Source of the DNA: Talpa occidentalis
Taxonomy: Eukaryota > Chordata > Mammalia > Eulipotyphla > Talpidae
Direction of reading: 5' to 3'
Length of the DNA stretch: 64,000 nucleotides
NCBI RefSeq assembly: GCF_014898055.3
Contig: NW_023603184.1
Span: 116,674,615-116,738,614 of the forward strand
This document shows positions 13,740 through 22,872 of the stretch, in pieces. How positions within the stretch are numbered: the first letter of the stretch is position 1; the number at the start of each line of letters is the position of its first letter. The position numbers were made by a program, and so were the translations under genes. A model generated the notes under the pieces. The model was given only the letters and a program-made list of their open reading frames with translations, had not been told where the DNA came from and did not search any database.

Positions 13740-14215
13740 TGGCAGACATTGGCTAGCTATTTGCCAGGCCTTTTTGATTTTCCTCTGGCACAGAGGTAGA
13801 CTACCTTTCTCAGCATCTCCTGCAGTTTAGGCGTGAACTCAAGAAAGAATTCTTCCTGAAGGAATATGGATGGACGTGAGGAAATGGTGTGTAGTGCTTG
13901 CAGCTATGGTCTGTAATCACCTGTTCCATTACAGCTCAGTCTCTGCCTGGCCTGTCTGCTGGCTGCTTATCTGGGTATCAGGCTCAGAGGCTTTTGCTAA
14001 AGACAGCAGAACATCTGTCAGGCTGCTTCTGAAGGATTGTGGGGCAGAATACTCCTAATTTCCACTGTCTCTAATTGCTATTATGAGAGAGAGAAATAAA
14101 ATTCTATTGTTAATCTACTGAGATATGGGGGTTATTCCTTTTAGTTATTACTTTTTATCTACTGTTTAGCTACTGAGATTTGGGGGTTTACTAATAGGAA
14201 TATAGCATTAGAAAC
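13740..14215 (+). mobile_element. Old LTR-like element, family unassigned
   Basis: The 3' part reads 'gagaaataaaattctattg' then 'ctactgagatatgggggtt', the layout of mammalian MaLR/ERVL-type LTR ends (polyadenylation signal followed by 'ccactgagatttggggg'). The upstream GC-richer stretch (13880-14050) fits an LTR body. A 62-codon frame there is not a gene. Confidence 0.5.
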
Positions 14216-14406
14216 AACAACAAAACAAACTATGTGAAGCTGGCTCAGGCAGTAAGGAAACTAACATCAGAGGAGGGGAAGATTGGGAGACCCAGGAATA
14301 CAGTGGTAAAGTGTGTTAAAACTGCCAGTGGAGATGGCTGGAAGGCATGGTGACCAACGCAAGAAAAATTACTTTGGGCTGGTCAACCACGGGTGAAGCT
14401 TGGAAA
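14216..14406 (-). mobile_element. Probable retroviral leader attached to the family B LTR
   Basis: This segment lies just downstream (on the minus strand) of a primer binding site and so is in the position of the untranslated leader of an endogenous retrovirus. Its left end was not located and no gag-like reading frame was seen. The boundary at 14216 is a guess set by the neighbouring older LTR. Confidence 0.4.
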
Positions 14407-14421
14407 CCACGTTGGGCACCA
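14407..14421 (-). other. Retroviral primer binding site, lysine-tRNA type
   Basis: On the minus strand this reads TGGTGCCCAACGTGG, two bases after the LTR end. It differs by one base from TGGCGCCCAACGTGG, the sequence complementary to the 3' end of tRNA-Lys(1,2) that primes betaretroviruses and ERV-K-like elements. Confidence 0.75.
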
Positions 14422-14423
14422 GC

Positions 14424-14897
14424 TGTTATAGGGCAGCCCCGATATTGAACGGGTTGCCTGGCTGTGGGTCCTCACCCGCGAGCTTAAAAGGAACTTAATA
14501 ATACTCCACTACAGGCACACACAAAAGGTTCATAAAAGGTTTTTTTACAAGGGAAAAGGAAATAAGGAAAATGTACAACAACTCAGGGAGAAAATAGGGA
14601 AATAAAGTCTTTAATGTGTCCTACCCGATCCGATGACCTGGAAACCCAAAGTCACTCTCAGAGCTGGTTGGACACTGCGAGCTAGCGGAGAGCCAAAATG
14701 GGGGACCCCCTCCAAAGCCCACGTGTCTGGCTTTATACCAACCTGGCTGCTTAACCCCACCCTCAGGTCCCAGCCACCTTCCCTTTGGTGGTGATGGGAT
14801 TTGGAGTTCCCAGTGTCTTTGGCTTTGGCCTGGGGTGGGGGTGGAGTCCACAAAGCCTGTATGGAATTAGCTTTAGGACATTCTTTTCCCCCTAACA
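14424..14897 (-). mobile_element. LTR of endogenous retrovirus family B, 5' LTR with leader
   Basis: The left end is TGTTATAGGG and the right end CCCCCTAACA, inverted TG...CA termini. A TATAAA motif lies on the minus strand at about 14731-14738. The element aligns with the LTR at 54075-54468, sharing 'aactcagggagaaaa', 'ggtggagtccacaaagcct' and 'gggatttggagttcccagtg' blocks. No matching short duplication flanks it, as expected because it continues into a leader with a primer binding site at its left edge instead of being solo. Open frames at 14611-14898 have no retroviral match and are incidental. Confidence 0.8.
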
Positions 14898-15735
14898 AGT
14901 TCTCTCTGGACCTGTGGTTCTAGGCGAAGAGACTGGAAAGCGGAATTTTGTGATAGGTCTGGTTGTTACTGGTTTCTATTAGGAAGATATTAGGAGGGAA
15001 AAAGAGTCAGTAACTGGATGATTTTCAAATGGAAATAAAAAGATATACCCAGAAAGAAGAAATATGGGGCATCAAAGAGTTGGAAAAGTTAACTGTTTTT
15101 AGACTCCCCTAAAAAATAGGAAATGAGATTGAAAATGTCTTTAATTGATAGCCTTGTCACAAAGTCCAGATTTAGGGGAAAACTCTGTCAAGACTCAAGG
15201 ATGCTGGCGTTAAGTTGTGTGTATGTGAGAGAGCCATCAGGATGAGGAGGCAAGAAAAGAAATCAAGATTAATAATTATGTTTAGGAAAGAATTGGGGTG
15301 GTATTCCTGGCTTGTGGGACTAAGTGAAAGCAAACGAATTAGAAGCCTATTAAGTAAAAAACCGCCAAAGAAATCATAAGCCTGGGCTAAAAAAATTTTG
15401 TATTCTTGTGCCCTAAAAATCACCCTTGGACACAAAACTTTCATGAGCAAGAAACAGGCTAAAAAAGTTGTTCAAAAAACAGGCTAAAAAGGTTGTTCAG
15501 TCTCCCACTTCCACTGCAAACGAAAACAAAATGAAGATGGTCAGGGAAGGGTCTCCCAGAGGATAAAAGCAATAGCCCTGAAAAAGATCAGAGTCTTCTT
15601 ACAGAAAGCAGAATCAGGATGAAAGCAAAGCCCTTCTCCACCCGAGAGATGCAGCACAAGTATCATAGACCAGAGACGCCCATGTGCAAATTCTTCTTTT
15701 TCAATGGGGGAACTTCTTTTGGTAGTTATCCAAAA
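14898..15735. other. Unassigned DNA with a small tandem duplication
   Basis: No gene or confident repeat. A unit of about 24 bp containing 'acaggctaaaaa' then 'gttgttca' is present twice in tandem at about 15452-15499. Confidence 0.5.
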
Positions 15736-15739
15736 TGCT

Positions 15740-16055
15740 TTTATTGTTTGGTAATGTTACATGCTGCAAGATGGTTGATCTTTAAAAACTTGCTAAATGG
15801 AAGAGGCCAGACACAAGACACCACTTGCTTCCATTTATATGGCATATCAAAAAAAGGCACAACAATCAAGGCAGAAAGTAGATGAATGGTTGCCGGATTC
15901 TGGAGTGGGAATGAGGAAAGAATCCACATGGCTGCTCAGGGCCTTTCTTGGGGTGGGAATATTCTAAATCTGGATTGTGGTGATGGTTGCAAAACTCTTT
16001 TCATTTACTAAGAAGTCATTAAATTGTATACTTAAAAGAAAAAAAAATGCTAGTA
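15740..16055 (+). mobile_element. Old L1 3' UTR fragment
   Basis: The section 'aatctggattgtggtgatgg' then 'ttgcaaaactc' and 'aaattgtatacttaaaag' is the typical plus-strand end of L1M 3' UTRs. It ends in a short A-run. Confidence 0.65.
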
Positions 16056-16129
16056 AACACGGAGGAAAATATGTGCTTTAACATGCAGTAAGAATGAAAC
16101 TTGTAGACATCCAGTAATTTCTATCAAAA

Positions 16130-16480
16130 CCTCAAATGTTTATAATCTCTTATGAGCAAGTGTACTCCTAGGAATTTATTCCAAGACATGATTGGAAACA
16201 TCCTGCAAGACTGTTTCTCAAGAAGTTGTTTAAGATATTGAGTAATTGAAATAACTTAGTGTCTATCTACGGAGATTGGTCAAATACATAAGAATATAGT
16301 CAAAGATTCAAATGGTCTACACATGTGGTTTTACCATGGAAATATTAATGTTTTTTGTGAAAAAAATATACAACAAAGATACAACTAAGTGTAGTGTTTA
16401 TGGTATGTACCCGTTTATGTTTATAAAAACATGGGGGTAGAAGGGTAGAGGCCAGTTTACCTTTCCAGCAGTGTGTAAAT
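16130..16480 (+). mobile_element. Old L1 ORF2 3'-end fragment
   Basis: 'cctaggaatttattccaag', 'ggagattggtcaaataca' and 'gtatgtacccgtttatg' follow the order of the carboxy-terminal coding region of old L1 ORF2. Frames are broken throughout. Confidence 0.55.
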
Positions 16481-16484
16481 TCTT

Positions 16485-18045
16485 TTCAGTTACCGTATAG
16501 TATCAGGAAAATAGCAACAAAGACATGTGCCTTTTGAAAGTAAACTTCTCTTACAATAAAATGAAAAGCAGATCCTTTGTTTGATGTTTGCATGTGTACA
16601 TTCACTTGACCAAATGCAGAGATTCCCCATTCCAGCTTGAAAATAGTTAAATTTATATTCATGTTCTAACTCATTTGATGTTAAATGACCCATTTGACAT
16701 ACCTTTCATATTTTAATTCCTTTGACATTGATCAAGTAAATCTTCTAATTCACCTTCATGTATTTTTCCTATGAACTGATTTTAATTAATAAGTAGTATC
16801 ATAAATAAAATCTGATCTGTATTCTTGAGATTTAACTCTGTGATATGGAGCACAGAATCACAGGATCTTTTAACAAAATGCACTGAAATGGTTAGATGTG
16901 GTTTAGTGTGAGGTGGTTCAGCCTTTCAGGCCTTATCCTTCAGGACCACGTAGAGAAAACTGAAAAGGGAATGTTTAGAGTCTGGATTCCTACCAGAGTA
17001 AAATAAGAAAGAGTTTGTAAATGTCCTTTATATAAGAAAGTAAATATTTAAGGAAATTTTACATCAAATGCCTGGGAGAAATAAATGCAATTTCACATTA
17101 TGTTACAAACATATTTGCTTAAGGAATTTATGATATTTGTTGCTAAGTGATAGAATCCAAAATAAAGTATCTTTCTGTATATTTATCAATCAAATCTAGA
17201 ATAAAAATGAGTAAATATATCAAACCACGTATCAGAGTTTCTGAGTAGATCAGAGCTGCTATTGCGGACAGGAACAGAAAAAAAAAAATCATTCCTTTTA
17301 AAGGCAATTAATTAATTTATTAAAGGCAATTATTCAGAGCTCCTCTGACATTAAGCAACAGAGGACAGCTGTGTGTAAGAGAGTAACACTGTCTTGCAGT
17401 TTATCTCAAAATGAAACAAACAATATATTGGTTGGCATTCTAAAATTCAGACAATTGATAGAAAACTATGAATTTAAGACAATAAAATCTGAATTGAGAG
17501 GTAACTGACAAATGAGCAGTTAGACATTATTTGGAACCAATGAATATTCGCAACAATAAAAATATTGTGTATATATGCAAGGAAGAGAGAAATATTTTGC
17601 TTAGCAGAGGACTTTAACTGCCTGAAAAACAGAAAACGTTGCAGCTATTTAAACTGAACTTTAATATAATAAAAATAACTACCATTCCTTTGAGTCTTTC
17701 TGTAAAGAGTAAATTAAGAGCTAGTCTTACAATTTAATATAAAACTATTATAAAATTTTAAATAGAGAGGCAGTGTTTGGAATTGTATTATTATTTTCAA
17801 CAGGTTACCATTCCCCCCTAGCTTAAATATCGACTAGAAATGCCATATCTTTTGTCTGGGCAATATGTTGTGGCCTCATATTCCTTTTGATCAGATGCTG
17901 TTTTCAACAGTCTCCAGCAGGAGAAGCATGTGCTCCTCGGAGGAGAAGCATGAGGCCCAGGGGCAGCACCAGTCCGTTGGGCATCCTACGGTCGCTATTA
18001 CTTTCCGCTTTCCCTAACGTTTACTTATTCCCCTAGTTCACGCTT
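16485..18045. other. Unassigned AT-rich DNA
   Basis: No gene or confident repeat. An 11-base unit GGAGAAGCATG occurs twice at about 17920-17953. Confidence 0.5.
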
Positions 18046-18047
18046 AT

Positions 18048-18215
18048 TTTAGCTTCCGGTAGTGTTCTGGAGATTGGAATCACCAGTGGAGCTTAAACCT
18101 AGTAATGCAGGACCGCCTGGCCCGGAAGCATAAGTTAATCTGCCTGGGGTGTGAGTTTGGCATCAGGACTTGAACAAGTGCCAGGTGATGGCGATGGAGT
18201 TGCAAGCCATTGTTT
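18048..18215 (+). mobile_element. MER5-type hAT DNA transposon remnant
   Basis: The 'attggaatcaccagtggagc' start and the later 'gtgccaggtgatggcgatgg' fit the inverted-repeat layout of short non-autonomous hAT-Charlie elements. Diverged. Confidence 0.6.
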
Positions 18216-18224
18216 CAGTCAGTG

Positions 18225-18365
18225 ATTTGCAGAGGGTGCTCCCCAGAAGAGCAGCACAGGGAACACATCAGGAATGCCAATTCTTGGGATCGACCGAGCC
18301 TCCTGTGTCTGTTTAACCAAGCCCAGTGAGGGAATCATGCTCAGCCATGCCTGAGAACCGCCTCT
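18225..18365. mobile_element. Second MER5-type hAT remnant
   Basis: 'gatttgcagagggtgctccc' followed by 'aacacatcaggaatgcc' resembles the 'ctcaaagtgtggtcccc...cagcatcacctgg' end of MER5-class elements. Weak match. Confidence 0.4.
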
Positions 18366-18900
18366 TCAGGAAGCAAGTAAATAGTGAGTAAGAGGAGGTG
18401 CTGATTGTTCTTCTATCTTTTTATCTTGGTCGATAAGGGGATTTTGAAGACTTTCCCCCAGAGTTGTGTTCCTTGGCAGGTTTCACTGAATAGCTGGTGA
18501 CATCACGTGAAGTATGCCCATTAGGACTGCTTTTCTGGATTCTTCCTCTGAGTTAAGTGTTTTCAGGCTGACCACCTATCTAGTGGTGACCGTGGTGGCA
18601 TTAGCTGTGCTCAGTAGGTGGCCTTCCACATCATCTGATGATGTTGTGAAGACTGAATCCAAAAGGGAGTATCTTACTGTCAAACAATTGAGCTTCCTCC
18701 CCACCTACGTTTCTGTAATTTTTTAACCAGATCATTGTAACTATAGATCTAATTAAGACCTCTATCCAAATAAATTGTTTAATATCAGTCTTACAGAAAC
18801 ACCAAAAATGCCATCTCTTATGTCATAGACTCTCCAAACGAGTTTAAGTTTCTTTAGTAACAGCACAGTTTGCCCTTTGTTATTTTCTTTTCTCTATCTT
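18366..18900. other. Unassigned non-coding DNA
   Basis: No recognisable feature. A 70-codon plus-strand frame (18514-18726) has no known domain. Confidence 0.45.
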
Positions 18901-18904
18901 TCAC

Positions 18905-19036
18905 ATATTGCATTAGTGTCATATTGCTATTATAATAAGTGACCACAAATTTGAGTCAGAAACCAAAATGGGTTTATGTTGGGCTGAAACCAAGGTATTC
19001 TCAAAACTGCATTCCATCAAGAGTCTGGAGCAGAGG
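18905..19036 (-). mobile_element. MaLR-type LTR, part 1, split by a solo LTR
   Basis: 'gtcatattgctattataataagt' type sequence (reversed 'gctgccataacaaa' of MaLR LTRs) begins the element. It is interrupted after 19036 by a family A LTR and resumes at 19466. Positions 19032-19036 (AGAGG) are the duplicated target. Confidence 0.7.
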
Positions 19037-19460
19037 TGTAAGGCCAGGCAATGGCCACTGAGCAGGTTTTCTGATCCAGCAGACCGGGTAAAGGAGGAGT
19101 CAGAGTCCTCAGTGGCTTTTGCAGGTCTTTTATTGGGGTTCACCAGGCATATGGCAGGCAGGGGTGCTGGGGGGCCGGAAGGCTGGCAGCCCCCAGCAAA
19201 TCCGCACTCTCTCTGGGCTCTCTGGCGTTCTCTGCTTCTTTGCTTCTCTTTGGCTTCTTTCTTAGCTTCTGCTGCTGCTGCTGGCGTCCCCATGACGCCG
19301 CCCTTAAAAGCCCAGTCTCAGCCCAGGTGAATCCCATCTACCTATCCCCACACCCTATTCCAGGTGCCCGCCATCAGGCATGCATTCAGGACCTCAAGGA
19401 TCCATCATCTATCCTGATGGCAGGAGGGCAGAAAAGCCTGACATTTTTCCTTACCCTACA
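19037..19460 (-). mobile_element. Solo LTR, endogenous retrovirus family A, copy 2
   Basis: Starts TGTAAGG, ends CCCTACA, flanked by a perfect AGAGG duplication (19032-19036 and 19461-19465). AATAAA is on the minus strand at 19129-19134, and a TTTTAAGGGC stretch upstream of it could serve as a TATA-like element. Closely similar to the copy at 483-883. A minus-strand frame of 124 codons runs across it but is not retroviral protein. No internal region, so it is a solo LTR. Confidence 0.92.
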
Positions 19461-19465
19461 AGAGG

Positions 19466-19795
19466 GAAGGTAGATAATCTATTTCTTGCTTTTTGCAGAT
19501 ACTACTTGTATTCTTTGGCTTGCAGCCCCTTCCTCCATCTTCAAAATCAGCAGTACAGCATCTTTTAAGCTCTCCTTGATTACTGTCTATCCTTTCCATC
19601 GTAACATCTCTTTTCTGATCCATGAGCCTCCTTCTTAAAAGGGTTTCTGTAATTACGTGGAGTTCACGCAGATAATCCAGGGTAATCACGCATCTCAGTG
19701 TCCTTAACTTAATCATACCTATCATATCTGTAAAATCCTTTTTGCCACATAAAATTTAACAGATTTTGCGGTTAAGATGCGGCCCACACTGTATC
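19466..19795 (-). mobile_element. MaLR-type LTR, part 2
   Basis: Continues the element begun at 18905: 'tctttggcttgcagcccctt', 'cctccatcttcaaaatcagc', 'agataatccagggtaatcac', 'ccttaacttaatcat' and 'tttgccacataaaatttaac' are the reversed landmarks of MaLR LTRs in the right order. Confidence 0.75.
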
Positions 19796-19837
19796 AAGAA
19801 ACCAACACAAGTTAGGGAACACTTTCCAATGGGAGAC

Positions 19838-20241
19838 TGTAGGGGCAGGATGGCCATAGAGCAGGTTTTCTATGATCTGGCAGACAGGTAAAGGAGAATC
19901 TTAGAGCCCTCAGTGGCTTTCTCAGGCTTTTATTGAGCTGTTACATGTAGTGTGGCAAACAGGTACATAGCAGGCAGGGGTGCAGGGGTGGGGACAGGAG
20001 ACCAGGAAGCCTCCGAGCTCCCGGCAAGTCTTCATTCTGGGCTTCTCCAGCTTCTTTCCCCACTTCTCTCTCCTGCTGCTTCTGCTTCTCTCCCTGACTA
20101 TGTCAGTTATCTCCCCATGGCCCTCAGAAGTAAACAAGACAGTTTACAACAATGTAATAACTGCAGGTGCCCCATCAGGCAGGACAATCCTAATGGTGGG
20201 AGGGCATAAAAAAAAAAGCTTGAAAAACCATTTACCCTACA
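19838..20241 (-). mobile_element. Solo LTR, endogenous retrovirus family A, copy 3
   Basis: Starts TGTAGGGG, ends CCCTACA, flanked by a perfect GAGAC duplication (19833-19837 and 20242-20246). AATAAA on the minus strand at 19929-19934. More diverged from copies 1 and 2 than they are from each other. It sits only 377 bp from copy 2 in the same orientation, but the different target duplications show two separate insertions and not one provirus. Confidence 0.92.
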
Positions 20242-20534
20242 GAGACCCTTGTGAGACTAACTCCTGGTGGAGAGTTGAAAGTAGCACCTTGGGGACATCC
20301 ACAAGGCAGAACAATCCAAATTGTTGTGTTTAAAAATCACCTGAGGATTTGTAACAAATGCACATCACATACCTTCTCCCCAAAGATCCTGACTGATGGT
20401 TCATTGTGGGATCTGTGTTTTTACCTGTGAGCATGTTCACTCGAACTCCTCGCTTGGGGTTTCCCAGCAGTCTCAAGGCAGGTATCCTACAGACTGCGCT
20501 GGAGAGCTGACAGGGGAGAGGAGTGAAACACACA

Positions 20535-20700
20535 GAACCTGAGACGGTTCCAGGTTAACATTAGAATTACTTGTGTATCTTTTTAAAATACAATTTTCCT
20601 GAACCCCACTCCAGGAGTTTCTGATTCCAGTTTTGGGGTGTACCAAGTCCTATGGTTTTCAAAATAACCCCAGGTGATTCTGACTGAGCAACCTGATCCT
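20535..20700 (+). mobile_element. MER5-type hAT DNA transposon remnant
   Basis: 'ggttaacattagaattactt', 'tgaaccccactccaggagtt' and 'aaataaccccaggtgattct' match the order of a short MER5-class hAT-Charlie element (mirror-image ends around a 'ccccac' centre). Confidence 0.75.
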
Positions 20701-20877
20701 GCTGTGGCAGGAGAGTCTCATTGTCTTTCCTACAACATTCGACTCTACTAGCCAGTGCTCTTTTTTCTTTGTAACTGATTAAACTGTGGGTCACGTTCAT
20801 ACTTTTTGTATTCCCAATGCTGGCTTTATAGCTTTGCACACAATAGGTGCCCAGAAAATGGTTCTGGAATGAATTAG
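20701..20877. other. Unassigned spacer between hAT elements
   Basis: No feature recognised. The end reads 'acacaataggtgcccagaaaa', slightly like an L2 end, but too short to assign. Confidence 0.35.
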
Positions 20878-21050
20878 TAGTTCTCAGACTACTCAGCAGT
20901 TAGAAGCACTAGGAGGGCTTGTTAAATGCAAATGCCTGGGCCCCACCCCCAGAATTTCCTACTCAGTTAGGCCTGGGTGGGGCCCAAGAATATGCAATTC
21001 TAATCAGCTTTCAGATACTGCTGGTCCAGGGACTACACTTTAAGATCACT
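20878..21050 (+). mobile_element. MER5A-like hAT DNA transposon
   Basis: 'tagttctcagactactcagc', 'gggcttgttaaatgcaaatg', 'gggccccacccccagaattt', 'gggtggggcccaagaatatg' and 'ctggtccagggactacactt' give a clear MER5A-class inverted-repeat element. Confidence 0.85.
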
Positions 21051-22227
21051 CGAATAAATAAAGTCTGAATTGTTAAAGCTCTAATTCTTTTACAACAAAA
21101 TGAAAATTTTTATATGTGGTTGAGGGATTTGAAGCTTTTCCCAGTTGTTGGATTGTCTTTACTTTTTTCATCATTTCTATTTTTTTACCCTTTAAAAACT
21201 TTATCCTTTAGAAATTGAAAAAGAAAATCATATTTCTTTAGTAATAGCTGTCCTATAATGCTTTACTGTTGATTTCTTCTCTGTATGTGAATTCTCTAGA
21301 GATGATCCAATTGATGATATTTGGGAACTTTCTGTTGATAAAGAATATTTCAAAACTGTATTTTTAGCATTGTGGATGATAACAGTAAATTATCTTTTAA
21401 CCTAAAGCTTTAGTTTGATTTGCATTTTTGGCTGTTTGGTTAGTTTAATTTTTTTGATTGTAATCCTCAAAGTGGAAGAACGTGTAAAGAAGTAAAGGAA
21501 GAGAGTCATGTACATTCAGAGGCCAGTCACCACTAGAAACACAAGCAGGATTACAAAAGATGAGTACTATTGAGCGATTTGTCCAATTTGCCTGAGACTT
21601 GGCAATGCACACTTTTTATTATAGAAATAAATATAAAATTCATCCACTCTATATTTTCTGGAAATTTTATTTCTTTGGAAAAATAGCTGACTTTCCTCCT
21701 CTGTCTGTGTTGAGCTACAGATTACACACTGGGGATTGATAGCCCTTACTTGTACTTTTCAACCTAAGAAATCCTTCTTAGGATTTATGGATGGCTTTCC
21801 TTATTCACACAAAATTATAACAGTATGCCTTCCTCCCAAATTACTCCCTAAAGGTTGATCAGCCTTGCCAACAGTCTTATGCCTTTAAATTGGGGTGTAG
21901 TAACAGTTACTGGTGGTGAAGTAATAAAAGGTATTGATTTTATTTATTGTACTCCCATGAAAAGGCTGTATAACTGGATTGATGGGATGGAGGATTACTA
22001 AAAATATTTTTATAGGGTTGAGAAATTTTAATCTTGTATACAGTATTGAATTTGACTATATGGCTGGGCTGACAGGACGCATCTTGTAAACAAACTCTTG
22101 CAATGGACTCCTGCATGGCTATCAGTCCTCAAGACGTTTTTATGAAGTGTTGTTTTCAGCATTGTGTTAGATCATTTCTAACTTCCTTTTTTTTGGCCTT
22201 TTGTATACTTTAAAAGATATAAATAAC
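21051..22227. other. Unassigned AT-rich DNA
   Basis: No gene. About 21800-21900 may be an old L1 fragment, but the match is too weak to call. Confidence 0.45.
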
Positions 22228-22237
22228 TAAAGAAATA

Positions 22238-22571
22238 GGGCCTCCCCGGTGGCGCAGCGGTTGAGCGCTGGGTTGCGAAGCTGCCCGCGGCCTCTGCGGC
22301 GCCGGTTCGATCCCCGGCTGCTCCCCGGCCACCGGAGGAGGATCCCACATGGTGCGCAGACCTCTCCTGCCGCCCGCTGCTCCCCTCAGCAGTGTACTTC
22401 GGTCCCTCTGCCTGCTCTGCTCCCCGCTCTGGCTCTGGTGAATTCTCTCACCCTCCCGCGCTTCTGACTGTACCCAGTGCATGTATAAACAAAACAAACA
22501 AATATAATAAATGAATAAATAAAAAACATGCCTCTATAAAAAAAAAAAAATAAAAAAAATAAAAAAAAAAA
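22238..22571 (+). mobile_element. tRNA-derived SINE, young subfamily, copy 1
   Basis: Begins GGGCCTCCCCGGTGGCGCAG. The pol III A box (TGGCGCAGCGG) is at about 22251-22260 and the B box (GGTTCGATCCC) at 22304-22314. The body is CpG-rich. It has an (AAAC)n spacer, the motif ACATGCCTCTAT, then a long A-rich tail with no TCTTT terminator. A perfect 10-bp duplication TAAAGAAATA flanks it (22228-22237 and 22572-22581). A 72-codon frame inside recurs in the other young copies because the DNA is the same; it is not a gene. Confidence 0.95.
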
Positions 22572-22734
22572 TAAAGAAATAATAAATTGGTAAAAAAAAT
22601 TCTATCAGTGTGCAAAATAGGCATATTCAATAAATGCACAATTAGACTTTGATACAATCTTGTCAATCAAGACTCATTTTCATTACCATGAACTCCTTTA
22701 AATCCCTTCCCAATTATTCTCTCTCCTACTTGGA

Positions 22735-22872
22735 TGCACATTGATCTAATTTCTATCACAAGAACTCTTTTTGTCAGGCTTCTTTCATTCACTACAGTGC
22801 CTTTGAAATTCATCCCTATTGTATGAATCTATTGTTCCTTTCTGTTGCTGAGTAAGTAGTAGTCCACTGGGC
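22735..22872 (-). mobile_element. Old L1 3' UTR fragment
   Basis: 'gatctaatttctatcacaag', 'ctttttgtcaggcttctttc', 'tgaaattcatccctattg' and 'gttgctgagtaagtagtagt' are reversed L1M 3' UTR landmarks. Confidence 0.75.

Noticed and set aside
18919..19293. 124-codon minus-strand frame rich in lysine and glutamate
   Set aside because: It comes from the purine-rich part of a family A LTR and ends in older LTR sequence.
19037..20241. The two neighbouring LTRs as one short provirus
   Set aside because: Each LTR has its own 5-bp duplication (AGAGG and GAGAC), and the 377 bp between them is largely the MaLR element and not retroviral genes.
22238..22330. A genuine tRNA gene
   Set aside because: A and B boxes are present, but the sequence does not fold as a full tRNA with a matching acceptor stem and is the head of a SINE.
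22249..22467. A 72-codon frame starting MAQRLSAGLRSCP, found again at 31865-32083 and 44966-45184
   Set aside because: All three lie inside near-identical young SINE copies. The protein similarity is DNA similarity of a non-coding element.
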